A stretch of 64,000 nucleotides of DNA from Enterococcus hulanensis. Its GTDB lineage: Bacteria; Bacillota; Bacilli; Lactobacillales; Enterococcaceae. Both the position numbers and the translations under genes were made by a program. This document shows positions 16,657 to 24,876 of this stretch, piece by piece (position 1 is the first letter of the stretch; the number at the start of each line of letters is the position of its first letter). The notes under the pieces are model-generated. The model was not told the DNA's origin, did not search any database, and saw nothing but the letters and a program-made list of their open reading frames with translations. Location: contig NZ_BJED01000007.1 of the NCBI RefSeq assembly GCF_005405485.1, forward strand, positions 167,931-231,930. Reading direction: 5' to 3'.

Positions 16657-16766
16657 GAGGGAAATGACAGATGCCGATCGTTGGATTTTTACTGAGAAAC
16701 AATAAAAGTTAATTCTCTTTTCTTCTATAATATCATGGGCAAATTCGACACTAGCCAGCAAAAAAA

Positions 16767-16798
16767 TCACCCAGCAATAATTAAGCTGCTGGGTGATT
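16767..16798 (-). terminator. Intrinsic terminator of the GntR-linked deglycase gene
   Basis: 11-bp perfect stem ATCACCCAGCA (16767-16777) with TGCTGGGTGAT (16788-16798) and a T7 run on the minus strand. It isolates this gene from the sigma-54 promoter downstream. Confidence 0.9.
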
Positions 16799-16805
16799 GG
16801 TTCTC

Positions 16806-17789
16806 TTAGTTGTATTGTGCCTTCCACATGTAGGTGCGTGTCATATAGTCCTTCTTAATTTGGTAGGCTAATTCCCGCATGAAGACATTATTTAAGATTG
16901 GAGAGAAAATCAAGTGATTGAAATGCTCGCTGACCTTCGGATCAAATTTGTTTACGCCGATATCCCGCGCATCCAGCCGGAAAACTTTCTTTCCGCCAAA
17001 TTCCTGTAAAAAGCGTGCTGCTCGTTCGTCATTTGATCGATTGCTGCCCTCGCCCATTAGAAGAAAGACTGAGGTATCCTCATCGATCACTTCAAATGGT
17101 CCATGGAAGAAATCACAGCAATTAACGGTTGGTGAATCAATTTGCAGCATCTCCATGATATTACAAATCGAAAATACATAGGCTGCGCCAAAGGTTGCTC
17201 CGCTCGCCATAACATGAATAGATTTCGATTCACGGTTTTGGATCGCCCATTTGATTGCTTTGGTGCGAATCTCTGTGACAGCCTGATCATAAATACTATT
17301 GACTGCTTCAAAATTATCCAGCGCAAGCTCTATATGCTCGTAGCCCTCAACGACATCCATCACTAGCATCGCAATCTTTAAGCCATAAGCGGAGTTGGTT
17401 TTAGAAAAATCACTGCTGTCTACCGCAACGGAATCATAGCTGATTTGGTAATCGCAAACCTCTGTTAATTCAGATTCATCAACGTATAATGCGATGGTTG
17501 CTGCACCAAGTCTTTTCGCGAGCTTAGCAGCTTCGATCGTCTCAGGTGTTCCCCGCATCGAACAAACCACTGCCAACGTATTTTCTCCGACAAAAGCTGG
17601 CGGTGCTTGAACAAACTCGTTACTCGTGATATTTCTAGAACGAATTCCTGCCGCCTCTTGATTCAAAAAATAATCTCCTGGATAAAAACCGCCATAGCTG
17701 CCGCCTGCCGCTAACCACACCACATTTTTAATCCCGCCTACCGTCTGCTGCTTTTCGTTGATTTCCTCGATGATGCTTCTTACTTCCAT
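16806..17789 (-). CDS. SIS-domain sugar deglycase (FrlB/GfrE/GfrF-like), separately regulated paralogue
   Basis: 327 residues with two SIS folds: NVVWLAAGGSYGGFYPGDYF at about 21-40, SIHVMASGATFGAAYVFSIC at about 190, the active-site block NCCDFFHGPFEVIDED and the end RTYMWKAQYN, which parallels RRYMWKLSY of the deglycase at 12920. In the Salmonella gfr system two such deglycases handle glucoselysine and fructoselysine 6-phosphates, and the same pairing is likely here. Unlike the other copy it has a consensus sigma-A promoter and its own terminator, and is divergent from a GntR regulator, so it is probably repressed by that regulator rather than driven by sigma-54. Confidence 0.82.
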   Translation of the reverse strand: MEVRSIIEEINEKQQTVGGIKNVVWLAAGGSYGGFYPGDYFLNQEAAGIRSRNITSNEFVQAPPAFVGENTLAVVCSMRGTPETIEAAKLAKRLGAATIALYVDESELTEVCDYQISYDSVAVDSSDFSKTNSAYGLKIAMLVMDVVEGYEHIELALDNFEAVNSIYDQAVTEIRTKAIKWAIQNRESKSIHVMASGATFGAAYVFSICNIMEMLQIDSPTVNCCDFFHGPFEVIDEDTSVFLLMGEGSNRSNDERAARFLQEFGGKKVFRLDARDIGVNKFDPKVSEHFNHLIFSPILNNVFMRELAYQIKKDYMTRTYMWKAQYN

Positions 17790-17837
17790 TGTAACTCCTC
17801 ACTTTCTTTTGCTTGTTCCTGTCATTTTGATAATACG

Positions 17838-17866
17838 AGTATAATACATGTTTAGAATTCAGTCAA
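17838..17866 (-). promoter_or_regulatory. Sigma-A promoter of the 16806-17789 deglycase
   Basis: -35 TTGACT (17866-17861), 17-bp spacer, -10 TATACT (17843-17838). One arm of the inverted repeat begins at the base next to the -35. Confidence 0.78.
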
Positions 17867-17897
17867 TACAAGTTTATAACATTTAAGCGAACTTGTA
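17867..17897. promoter_or_regulatory. Candidate GntR operator, 8-bp inverted repeat
   Basis: TACAAGTT (17867-17874) and AACTTGTA (17890-17897), separated by 15 bases, lie between the -35 elements of the two divergent promoters. A repressor bound here could control both the deglycase and the regulator. Confidence 0.6.
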
Positions 17898-17903
17898 CTA
17901 TAG

Positions 17904-17932
17904 TTGAACCATCTAGCTCTTTTGCTTATAAT
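17904..17932 (+). promoter_or_regulatory. Sigma-A promoter of the GntR regulator gene
   Basis: -35 TTGAAC (17904-17909), 17-bp spacer, -10 TATAAT (17927-17932), 20 bases before the start codon. Confidence 0.75.
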
Positions 17933-17952
17933 AGAGAAAAGGCGGTGTGATC

Positions 17953-18660
17953 ATGGTTCAAAAGATTATCGATAATAATAAACCTCTCTATTTACAGATC
18001 AGAGAAGCCATCCTTCAACAAATAAACCGAAAAGAGTTGAAGCCAGGCGATAAATTACTTTCCGAAGCGCAATTTCAGAAAAGCTTTAACGTAAGCAGAA
18101 TCACCGTTCGCAAGGCGATTGACGAATTGGTGGAGGAAGGCTATTTGACCCGCCTCCAAGGAAAAGGCACCTTTGTAAAAAAACGAAGTGAAGCCCAACA
18201 GAAAAGCTTGTCATTAACCCAAGTTTGCCTAGAGCAAGGAAAAAAACTGACTTCCGAGGTCCGTTCTATTCAAGAAGTTCCTGTTCCAACCGGATTTGAG
18301 CGGTTATTCAGCTCTGAAAAGGTCATAGCTGTTGAACGTCTTCGCAAAATCGATGGCGTGCCGATCATGCTGGAAAAAAACTATTTTCCACTGGAGGATA
18401 CCTTCTTATTTGAAAATGATTTGTCCTGTTCTTTGTATCAGGTCCTTGATGCCTTTGATATCGATCCGAAATACAAGGGGATGAATCAAGTCTCGATCAG
18501 TCTATTAACCGATCAGCAGGCCAAGCTGTTCAATGTCCAAAGCGGACTCTCCGTGATTCATCACTTAGGAACCGTTTATAATTCAAAGAATCAGCTGGTT
18601 TTGGCTTCAGAAGAACTCGTCCGTGTCGACCTGCCGGATTTGTTTAAATACTATTTGTAA
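17953..18660 (+). CDS. GntR/HutC-family transcriptional regulator (FrlR-like)
   Basis: 235 residues from ATG 17953 with AAGGCGG upstream. The winged helix-turn-helix is at about 10-75 (PLYLQIREAILQQI, LLSEAQFQKSFNVSRITVRK, GYLTRLQGKGTFV). The C-terminal UTRA effector domain runs from about 90 to 230 (VERLRKIDGVPIMLEKNYFP). HutC-type regulators are usually repressors released by a sugar phosphate. In Bacillus subtilis a member (FrlR) controls fructose-amino-acid use. It is divergent from a SIS deglycase with a shared operator-like repeat, so that gene is the likely target. Confidence 0.88.
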   Translation: MVQKIIDNNKPLYLQIREAILQQINRKELKPGDKLLSEAQFQKSFNVSRITVRKAIDELVEEGYLTRLQGKGTFVKKRSEAQQKSLSLTQVCLEQGKKLTSEVRSIQEVPVPTGFERLFSSEKVIAVERLRKIDGVPIMLEKNYFPLEDTFLFENDLSCSLYQVLDAFDIDPKYKGMNQVSISLLTDQQAKLFNVQSGLSVIHHLGTVYNSKNQLVLASEELVRVDLPDLFKYYL

Positions 18661-18664
18661 TGAA

Positions 18665-18701
18665 AAAGGTGCCTTTTCTATTAATCAGAAAAGGCACCTT
18701 T
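18665..18701. terminator. Bidirectional terminator between the GntR gene and the MATE gene
   Basis: 15-bp perfect stem AAAGGTGCCTTTTCT (18665-18679) with AGAAAAGGCACCTTT (18687-18701), with T-runs on both strands. Confidence 0.92.
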
Positions 18702-18704
18702 TTT

Positions 18705-20054
18705 TTAAATTATTGTTCGACTCTGCCAACGTTTACTATAGAAGTAAATCAGACCGATGCAGGCGGGGATAATCGGCGATAGTGCTTGTGCCCAATAGAT
18801 CCCTTCTACGCCAATTTTCAGTGAAGTTGCTAATAACCAGCACAGCGGCAAGCGAATGACCATAGCATCTAAGAGTGCATTTACCATTCCTAGATTCGCA
18901 AAGCCTACGCCGACTGCAAAGGAATCAAAATTGTACATTGCTGCGTAAAACAAACTATTCCAGCAGCAGCAAATTCTCAAATAGCTTACTCCGGCTGCTA
19001 AAACGGCTTTATTCGATCGATCAAATAACTGAATCAGCGGTTCCGCACACAGTTGAATAAAAATGACGGCCGCAAGCGATACAAGCAGACTTCCAATCAG
19101 ACCGGTCTTAGCAATTTTTTTCGTTCTTTCAATCAGCTTGGCGCCCATGCTTTGACCGACCATTGTGGTTACGGCTTGGCCGATCGCCCAGCATGGCATA
19201 CCTGCGAATGTGTTGATTTTTAATCCGATCCCAGCAGCCGCAGCAGCGATGACCCCGTATTCATTAATCATCATCGCAATCATTAAATAGGAAACATTTA
19301 CCACCGTCATTTGGATCGCTGTGGGAAGACTGACTTTTAGAATTTTTAGTAGAGTACTGCCGTCAACTTTGAAGCTGGACAATTGGAAAGTGAAAATCGC
19401 ATTGTGTCTTTTTAAATAGATGACCGAAATTCCAAATGAAACAGCTTGAGCGATAATCGTTGCGTAAGCCGCACCGACCGTTCCCATTCCCAAAGGTCCT
19501 ACTAGCAAATAATCTAAGAAAACATTGATGACGGCCGCGATCATTACGAAGTACAAGGGACTTTTAGAATCGCCAAAGCCTCGTAAAATGGAACAAGTTG
19601 CATTATAGCCAAAGACGAAAATCGTTCCGATAAAGATCACCCGCATATATTCGCAGGCATCCTGGTACGCTTCTTTGGGCACATTCATCCAAGTGAGGAT
19701 ATTTTTGTACATTAAAATCCCGACGATAGTAATCACTATGGCGATGACGGTCGTTAGTGCGTAAATCGTACCAACTGTCTGTTTTTGCGCCAGCTGATTT
19801 TTTGCTCCGCGGTATTGTGCGATTAGGACGGTACCACCTGTAGCGACGCCCATACAAATAGCGTTGATAATAAAGACGATCGATGAGGCATTGCTGATGG
19901 CTGCCACTCCGGTACTTCCAACGATTCTTCCGACTACCAGCATGTCGGCAATATTATAAAGTGATTGAAGCAGATTCGCTAAAAAAAGCGGAATCGCAAA
20001 ATAGATCAGCTGCTTGGTTACACTTCCTGTAGTTAGATCATTTATTTTTTTCAT
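18705..20054 (-). CDS. MATE-family efflux transporter
   Basis: 449 residues with about twelve membrane helices in two halves. The start TTGSVTKQLIYFAIPLFLAN and the repeat-half motif GMPCWAIGQAVTTMVGQSMG are typical of MATE cation/drug antiporters (NorM/DinF branch). The substrate is unknown. It is preceded by a leader of about 240 nucleotides with a terminator hairpin, so expression is probably controlled after initiation. Confidence 0.9.
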   Translation of the reverse strand: MKKINDLTTGSVTKQLIYFAIPLFLANLLQSLYNIADMLVVGRIVGSTGVAAISNASSIVFIINAICMGVATGGTVLIAQYRGAKNQLAQKQTVGTIYALTTVIAIVITIVGILMYKNILTWMNVPKEAYQDACEYMRVIFIGTIFVFGYNATCSILRGFGDSKSPLYFVMIAAVINVFLDYLLVGPLGMGTVGAAYATIIAQAVSFGISVIYLKRHNAIFTFQLSSFKVDGSTLLKILKVSLPTAIQMTVVNVSYLMIAMMINEYGVIAAAAAGIGLKINTFAGMPCWAIGQAVTTMVGQSMGAKLIERTKKIAKTGLIGSLLVSLAAVIFIQLCAEPLIQLFDRSNKAVLAAGVSYLRICCCWNSLFYAAMYNFDSFAVGVGFANLGMVNALLDAMVIRLPLCWLLATSLKIGVEGIYWAQALSPIIPACIGLIYFYSKRWQSRTII

Positions 20055-20298
20055 GTTCTCATTCCTTTATCTCGGTAAAAGAAATTGTTCTCACAAACCT
20101 TCCTTTTACGCGTAAAAAATATGCAAAAAAAGACCATCGACAATAAACATCGTCAATGGCCTCGAAAACGATCAGGCATACCGAATAAGCCAGAAATCAT
20201 CTAATTTCTGATTAAAACGATAGGACTGATGATTTATAACGATTAGGCTCCGAACAATGTTTGAGTACATTCAATTGTGCGGAGCGAATCTCAATGCA
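20055..20298 (-). promoter_or_regulatory. Structured 5' leader of the MATE gene, candidate riboregulator of unrecognised class
   Basis: A TATAAT box (20310-20305 on the minus strand) would start a leader near 20298, about 240 nucleotides before the ATG at 20054. The leader contains a 12-bp hairpin, GCTCCGCACAAT with ATTGTTCGGAGC, three CCTxATCGTTTT-like repeats and a terminator hairpin at 20161-20124. I checked by eye for purine, guanidine (ykkC), preQ1, SAM, yybP and T-box hallmarks and found none. The -35 is weak. Confidence 0.55.
20124..20161 (-). terminator. Terminator inside the MATE leader (attenuator)
   Basis: On the minus strand GGCCATTGAC pairs with GTCGATGGTC (two G-T pairs) around a 10-base loop, followed by seven Ts. 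It lies 70 bases before the coding region, so it must be bypassed for expression. Confidence 0.75.
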
Positions 20299-20401
20299 TA
20301 CTTTATTATAAATGATATAGAACATATCAATCGACTACTTTCCTCTTTGATAAGTTAATTATATCGAGCAAAATCGCTAAAATCAATATATGGAAGAAAT
20401 C
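20299..20401. other. Promoter region between the MATE leader and the FMN-binding protein gene
   Basis: AT-rich spacer with the TATAAT of the MATE promoter. I see no clear terminator for the upstream FMN-binding operon here, so some read-through into the MATE leader is possible. Confidence 0.4.
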
Positions 20402-20785
20402 CTAATTATCTTTTGACAAAGCATCCTCGACCGCTTTGATGATCGTAACACTGCTCTGAGTCGCCCCGCTTACAGCGTCCACCGCCAAGCTTTGCTCATC
20501 GATAATCTTATTGACGATCTTCTCGCCATTTTTTCCTAAACCGGTCATATGCTCCTTGATATCAATCGTCGTAATTTTGCCATCTGCTACCTGCACATTG
20601 ACTTTTGCTGAAACTGGTTTGATTTGATAATAGCCTTCATACTCACCATCACTCTTTTTAGAAATATTCACTTGATTAATCGTTTCCTTCTGTAATGCAC
20701 GTTTTGTTAAAAAAGCTGCCCCGAATTTCACACAAATAACGACGACGACTAAGATGAGTAAAATAATGATCACTCGTTTTCCCAT
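20402..20785 (-). CDS. FMN-binding domain protein, membrane-anchored
   Basis: 127 residues from ATG 20785, with GGGAG five bases upstream; an in-frame GTG at 20797 overlaps the ribosome site. An N-terminal membrane anchor (VIIILLILVVVVICVKFGAA) exports an FMN-bind domain. The flavinylation motif is AVDAVSGATQSSVT (SGAT; the Thr is the site for covalent FMN). Such small extracytoplasmic flavoproteins carry electrons at the membrane surface and need the Ftp/ApbE flavin transferase. It is the third gene of the MarR-flavodoxin operon. Confidence 0.85.
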   Translation of the reverse strand: MGKRVIIILLILVVVVICVKFGAAFLTKRALQKETINQVNISKKSDGEYEGYYQIKPVSAKVNVQVADGKITTIDIKEHMTGLGKNGEKIVNKIIDEQSLAVDAVSGATQSSVTIIKAVEDALSKDN

Positions 20786-20809
20786 AGCTGCTCCCACTCC
20801 TTTTTTAAA

Positions 20810-21316
20810 TTAATCAATGTTTACTAGTTCTGCCAAATCAAGATAATCCACGCTGCCGGTAGTGTCTACTTGTTCGATTGCCTTTTCAATATCCAATTTT
20901 TCCTGCTCGGCTTTTTTTCTGCTGCTTTTACTGATCATTTTTATGATCAATTTTTCCGGCAGCTTCAGCTGTTCTTTGTTTAGCCGTCCTCTCAGGTGAA
21001 TAATTTTCGCCTGCGGAAATACTTTAACGATTCCCTCACGAATTTCCGCCAATTTCTCATGGTCATTCACTGAACTCAAACCAACCGGAAGGATCGTAAG
21101 CTGACTATTTTCTGGGACCTTCGTTTTCAGCTCTTCTATTCCTTGCAAACTGCCGGCATAAACACTAGCAAAATAATAAATTTTTTCAGTGTCAATCAAA
21201 TCTTCCGATAAAACTTGCTTATGCTCATAAATCGGGTAATTCTTCTTTTGAGCAAATGCCTTGGCGTAGACTTCCGCACTGCCCTTTTTCGTTGCATAAA
21301 TTACACTATTGACCAT
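20810..21316 (-). CDS. Flavodoxin-domain protein
   Basis: 168 residues. It starts NSVIYATKKGSAEVYAKAFA, the phosphate-binding loop region of a flavodoxin_5/HemG-like domain (Thr-Lys-x-Gly-Ser/Thr-Ala-Glu), and has YYFASVYAGSLQG as the second FMN-contact block. Its closest style is the menaquinone-dependent protoporphyrinogen dehydrogenase/flavodoxin group, but the C-terminus is divergent. It overlaps the MarR gene by 11 bases and precedes an FMN-binding membrane protein, so the operon has a flavin-redox theme. Confidence 0.78.
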   Translation of the reverse strand: MVNSVIYATKKGSAEVYAKAFAQKKNYPIYEHKQVLSEDLIDTEKIYYFASVYAGSLQGIEELKTKVPENSQLTILPVGLSSVNDHEKLAEIREGIVKVFPQAKIIHLRGRLNKEQLKLPEKLIIKMISKSSRKKAEQEKLDIEKAIEQVDTTGSVDYLDLAELVNID

Positions 21317-21824
21317 CTTGGTTCCTCCTTGTTCGAACTACCTGATCTTCCATGGCTTCTAATTTTTCTGCACCAGCATATAATTTCATAAAAATCTGAA
21401 AGAACAGTTCCAATTCTTCATCGGAATATTCCTCGAAAATTGCGTTCAACGCTTTTTCATGTAATTGTGCGACTGACTGGAAATAATCTTCACCTTTGGC
21501 AGTTAGCAACAGATCGGTTCGCCGCTTGTCCTTATGATTGCGAGAAATAGTAATTAGTTCCTGCTTTTCCAAGGCTACGGCTAATTTTTTGATATTTTGC
21601 CTTGAACAGCCTAACAGCTCCCCGCAGCTAGTCAAATCTAATACTCTTTCCGGCGCCTGTTTGATCATAATCATCACCATGAACTGTTTTATGGTAATCA
21701 ATGGATCGACTTTATCAAAGGAGGTTTGCAGGCGGTTGCCGAGGATAAACAAGCTGGCGAAAATCGCCCGCTGCTGCTTATCACGTCCTGCTTTAAACTG
21801 CTCCGTTAAACTTTCAATATTCAC
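21306..21824 (-). CDS. MarR-family transcriptional regulator
   Basis: 172 residues from a GTG start with GGGAGG six bases upstream. The winged helix is at about 60-115 (LTSCGELLGCSRQNIKKLAV, LEKQELITISRNHKDKRRTD, the wing DKR). It is the first gene of an operon with a flavodoxin and an FMN-binding protein and has a GTAAC-GTTAC palindrome in its promoter, so autoregulation is likely. Cysteines in TSCGELLGCS could serve redox sensing, which would suit the flavin genes; that is a guess. Confidence 0.87.
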   Translation of the reverse strand: MNIESLTEQFKAGRDKQQRAIFASLFILGNRLQTSFDKVDPLITIKQFMVMIMIKQAPERVLDLTSCGELLGCSRQNIKKLAVALEKQELITISRNHKDKRRTDLLLTAKGEDYFQSVAQLHEKALNAIFEEYSDEELELFFQIFMKLYAGAEKLEAMEDQVVRTRRNQDGQ

Positions 21825-21850
21825 CTTATTCCTCCCTTCTAACTAAATGG

Positions 21851-21862
21851 GTAACTTGTTAC
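21851..21862. promoter_or_regulatory. Candidate MarR operator palindrome
   Basis: GTAAC-TT-GTTAC, 27 bases upstream of the GTG start and before the ribosome site, where a repressor would block the promoter. Confidence 0.55.
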
Positions 21863-21930
21863 TTATATTTTAGCCGATGTTGGTTCTGGAGACTATCGGG
21901 CTTTGGTCCTATTTTGAACATCAAAAAAGC

Positions 21931-21965
21931 CTGATTGAATTGATCGCTGTGATCAACTCAATCAG
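21931..21965 (-). terminator. Intrinsic terminator after the Bce-type permease gene
   Basis: 15-bp stem CTGATTGAATTGATC (21931-21945) with GATCAACTCAATCAG (21951-21965), one mismatch, T6 run on the minus strand. Confidence 0.9.
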
Positions 21966-21979
21966 ACTATTTGATGCTA

Positions 21980-24013
21980 TCAGCCCTTTTCCAGATTTCT
22001 AGTAAAGCCGATATAGGTTACTAAAAAATAGGCCAAGTAAATGACGGAAAATACCAGTAAGGCAATCCCATAGAATTTCACTGGACTCGCCGGCACGCCA
22101 GTATAATACACAAAACGTTCACCAGCAAAAAGTCCGATGGAAAAACTTAAAATGACGGAAACACTTAATGGACAAAGATAGTAAAGTCCGAGCTGCTTCA
22201 AAACGACCTTTTCCATTTCCCGCTTGCTCAAGCCTAATTGCTGCAGAATCTGATATCTTATTCGATGTTTGTTGGCGTCGCTTAATTGCTGGACGGCTAA
22301 AATCGTCAGCGCCGCACAGAGGAACACAATTCCTAGATAAGCCATCATAAAGCAGACTGAAACCACCACAAAGCTGGCTTGCTTCACTAAGTAATCTTTG
22401 ACCATCACCGATCCGGAGGTCGTAACAATTTGATTGCTGCCATGACCATAGGCCATAGTATATAGATCTCCCAGCTTATCATTTGTCACATAGCTTTGAT
22501 TTTGTTTTTCCAGTTTTTCCTGTAGATCCATTGATCCTGTAGTTGCTAAATCAGCAACTAATAAGCGAAAGTAAGGCTTTAGCTGCTTCGCCGTTTCGTC
22601 GGGTACCACGATTAAATAATCGGCACCGTTTAATCCGCCTTGCGCGAAGGATTCCATATTTATTTTCCGCAGCTTTAACGTCTGATCCGCAGCCGAAATC
22701 CTTAATTCTTTGCCAATATTTTTCCATTGCTTCGTTAGTCTTTCTTTTCCATGCAGAATGTACTGCCCCTTTTTTAACGATGCCTGATCATAGCCCAGCA
22801 TTTTTCTTAAATGGTTGTAGTCACTTAGGCGCATGTAAGTGTCATAGCCGAAATAGGTGCTGTCTGTCCATCTTTTTTTGATTTTCTTTCCTTTATAGGT
22901 ACTGTCGACATGATCGTAAAGATAATCATTTATTACAGTTGTCTTATTCTGATAGATAGAATATTGGAAGGACTCTTTTACTTTTGCCTCACTAGCAATC
23001 GTTGTCAGCTGCTCATTAAAAGAATCATTGACATTCGGGCTGAATAGAGCGACATCAAAGGGCAAATCTTGTTTCACCTGAGTTCGCTGAAAATCGGCAA
23101 ACATCATCACGACCATCCAGCTAAGCAGGGCACCCGTGAAAAGCACGGTCAAGGTTCCCATTGTAAAGCGCATTGTTTTGATTTTCGAGGACAGCTGGCG
23201 CAAAATAAAGATCGTTTCATTTTTATAGATAATCGGCCTTTTCCGCTGAATAAAACGAATAAAAAAAGCCGATAGTCCATAGTACAAAAGGTAAATCGAA
23301 AGAACCAAGATCAAGGAACAAATTATGCCAGTATAAAGCGTCAAGCTTGAAGTCAGTATCAAGTAATTGAAGAAAAGGATGTAAACGACCGATAGAAAAA
23401 GGAAGATCCCCTTTCGTGAATTTCGCTCATGAATGATTTTTTCGTTTTGCTGATCCAGCAGAATAAAATCGCGAATCGTCATTTTCTTCATTTTTCGCTT
23501 AATCGTACGTAAAGCAAAGAAATAGGCGATCGCCAATACCCCAAAGCTTAACAGAATTGCATAGCCGTTAAAGTCTGGAGAAATTCGATACTCAGCTTCC
23601 AAAACAGCATAGAAAATATTCACAAACAATAATTGGAACAAGAAACCCGGAAGAATACCCAAGATCGCGGAAATCAGCCCTAACAGATAATTTTCTCTGC
23701 GAAAAAGTCGGATGATCTGTTTCTTTTTCATTCCTAATAATAGATACGTTCCGAATTCTTTGCTGCGCTTTTCCATCATGAAATTGACCATGTATTTCAC
23801 CAGCCAAATAACGATCCCGATGATAAAAAAAGAGGCTGTTGCAATCAAAACCGTAAAAACTGACATTTCTGAAAAAAGCGAGCGCAGATCCTTTGAAAAA
23901 ATCATGCCATGAAACGAAACCATCAACGTTGAGATGATCGTCATTGTAACGACATAGATCAGATAATCCTTGAAGGAGCGTTTGGCGTTGCGAGTGATCA
24001 AGGTCTTAAACAT
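21980..24013 (-). CDS. BceB-like ABC transporter permease (peptide-antibiotic detoxification)
   Basis: 677 residues from ATG 24013, which follows GGAGGTGGGGG; upstream in-frame codons lie inside the ATPase gene. It starts FKTLITRNAKRSFKDYLIYV. FtsX-type permease blocks occur near residues 60-190 and 560-670 with about ten membrane helices. A large extracellular domain of about 200 residues (roughly 310-520) lies between helices 7 and 8, the hallmark of BceB. Bce transporters protect lipid II-cycle intermediates from peptides such as bacitracin and also act as the sensor for the partner kinase. It overlaps the ATPase gene by 8 bases. Confidence 0.9.
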   Translation of the reverse strand: MFKTLITRNAKRSFKDYLIYVVTMTIISTLMVSFHGMIFSKDLRSLFSEMSVFTVLIATASFFIIGIVIWLVKYMVNFMMEKRSKEFGTYLLLGMKKKQIIRLFRRENYLLGLISAILGILPGFLFQLLFVNIFYAVLEAEYRISPDFNGYAILLSFGVLAIAYFFALRTIKRKMKKMTIRDFILLDQQNEKIIHERNSRKGIFLFLSVVYILFFNYLILTSSLTLYTGIICSLILVLSIYLLYYGLSAFFIRFIQRKRPIIYKNETIFILRQLSSKIKTMRFTMGTLTVLFTGALLSWMVVMMFADFQRTQVKQDLPFDVALFSPNVNDSFNEQLTTIASEAKVKESFQYSIYQNKTTVINDYLYDHVDSTYKGKKIKKRWTDSTYFGYDTYMRLSDYNHLRKMLGYDQASLKKGQYILHGKERLTKQWKNIGKELRISAADQTLKLRKINMESFAQGGLNGADYLIVVPDETAKQLKPYFRLLVADLATTGSMDLQEKLEKQNQSYVTNDKLGDLYTMAYGHGSNQIVTTSGSVMVKDYLVKQASFVVVSVCFMMAYLGIVFLCAALTILAVQQLSDANKHRIRYQILQQLGLSKREMEKVVLKQLGLYYLCPLSVSVILSFSIGLFAGERFVYYTGVPASPVKFYGIALLVFSVIYLAYFLVTYIGFTRNLEKG

Positions 24014-24770
24014 TGCCCCCACCTCCGCCAAAGACCGACAAGACATCCAGAATACTGTTTAAAAAATCACGGCGGGCGCGATCTCCGCGAATCAGTTCAT
24101 GGAAAATCTGTCCGTCCTTTAAAAACAAGATGCGCTTGCAATAGCTGGCGGAAAACGCATCGTGGGTCACCATTAAAATCGTTGAATTCAATTTCTCATT
24201 CATTGTCACGAAGGTTTCTAACAGTGTTTGAGCGGATTTTGAGTCCAAAGCCCCAGTCGGTTCATCCGCCATAATCACCATGGGTTGATTCGCAATTGCC
24301 CGCGCACAGGCACACCGCTGCTTTTGTCCGCCGGATACTTCATAAGGAAATTTGTTTCGGATTTCTTCAATTCCCAGCTGCTTCAGTAATTGATCGACGT
24401 GCTCCACGATTTTTTTCTTCGAATGCTCCTGCAGACTCATCGCTAACGTAATGTTCTCTTCAATCGTCAAGGTATCTAACAGGTTAAAGTCTTGAAAAAC
24501 AAAGCCGATATTTTTCTTGCGAAATTCTGCGACTTGATCTTCATTTAGCGTACTGATATCCGTGCCATCAAAATAAACATGACCCGAAGTTACGGTATCA
24601 ATAGTCGAAAGCACATTCAACAAGGTACTTTTGCCTGATCCGGAGGCTCCCATGATTCCGGTAAATTCTCCGGCTTCGATCTCAAAATCAACTTGATCCA
24701 AGGCCTTTGTAATATTGCCTTTGCTTCCATAATATTTTTCTATTTTTTCGATTTGAATAAATGGCTGCAT
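24006..24770 (-). CDS. BceA-like ABC transporter ATP-binding protein
   Basis: 254 residues from ATG 24770 with AGGAGAG upstream. Walker A is GASGSGKST (about 40-48), the signature motif VSGGQKQRCACARAIA (about 142), Walker B VIMADEPTGALDS and the switch His in MVTHD. KYYGSKGNITKALDQVDFEI matches the LolD/BceA start. The C-terminus is slightly long and ends FGGGGGNV, part of which comes from the overlap with the permease start. Confidence 0.92.
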   Translation of the reverse strand: MQPFIQIEKIEKYYGSKGNITKALDQVDFEIEAGEFTGIMGASGSGKSTLLNVLSTIDTVTSGHVYFDGTDISTLNEDQVAEFRKKNIGFVFQDFNLLDTLTIEENITLAMSLQEHSKKKIVEHVDQLLKQLGIEEIRNKFPYEVSGGQKQRCACARAIANQPMVIMADEPTGALDSKSAQTLLETFVTMNEKLNSTILMVTHDAFSASYCKRILFLKDGQIFHELIRGDRARRDFLNSILDVLSVFGGGGGNV

Positions 24771-24839
24771 ATTATTTTCTCTCCTATCCATCAAGCTATT
24801 TTTAAAGTGAACTAGCTATTAAGAATAGTTTATAAGCTT

Positions 24840-24851
24840 ACGACTAGTTGT
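24840..24851. promoter_or_regulatory. Candidate BceR-type operator dyad before the ABC genes
   Basis: ACGAC-TA-GTTGT, an imperfect dyad in the 106-base gap between the kinase stop and the ATPase start, close to a possible -10 TATTCT at 24827-24822. The gap suggests that the transporter has its own inducible promoter. The motif match to known Bce-type sites is loose. Confidence 0.35.
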
Positions 24852-24876
24852 TGTATGGTCTTAAGTGACTGAAACA

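Noticed and set aside
22543..22881. 112-codon plus-strand frame inside the Bce-type permease gene
   Set aside because: Antisense shadow without ribosome site; the permease is full length with conserved features.
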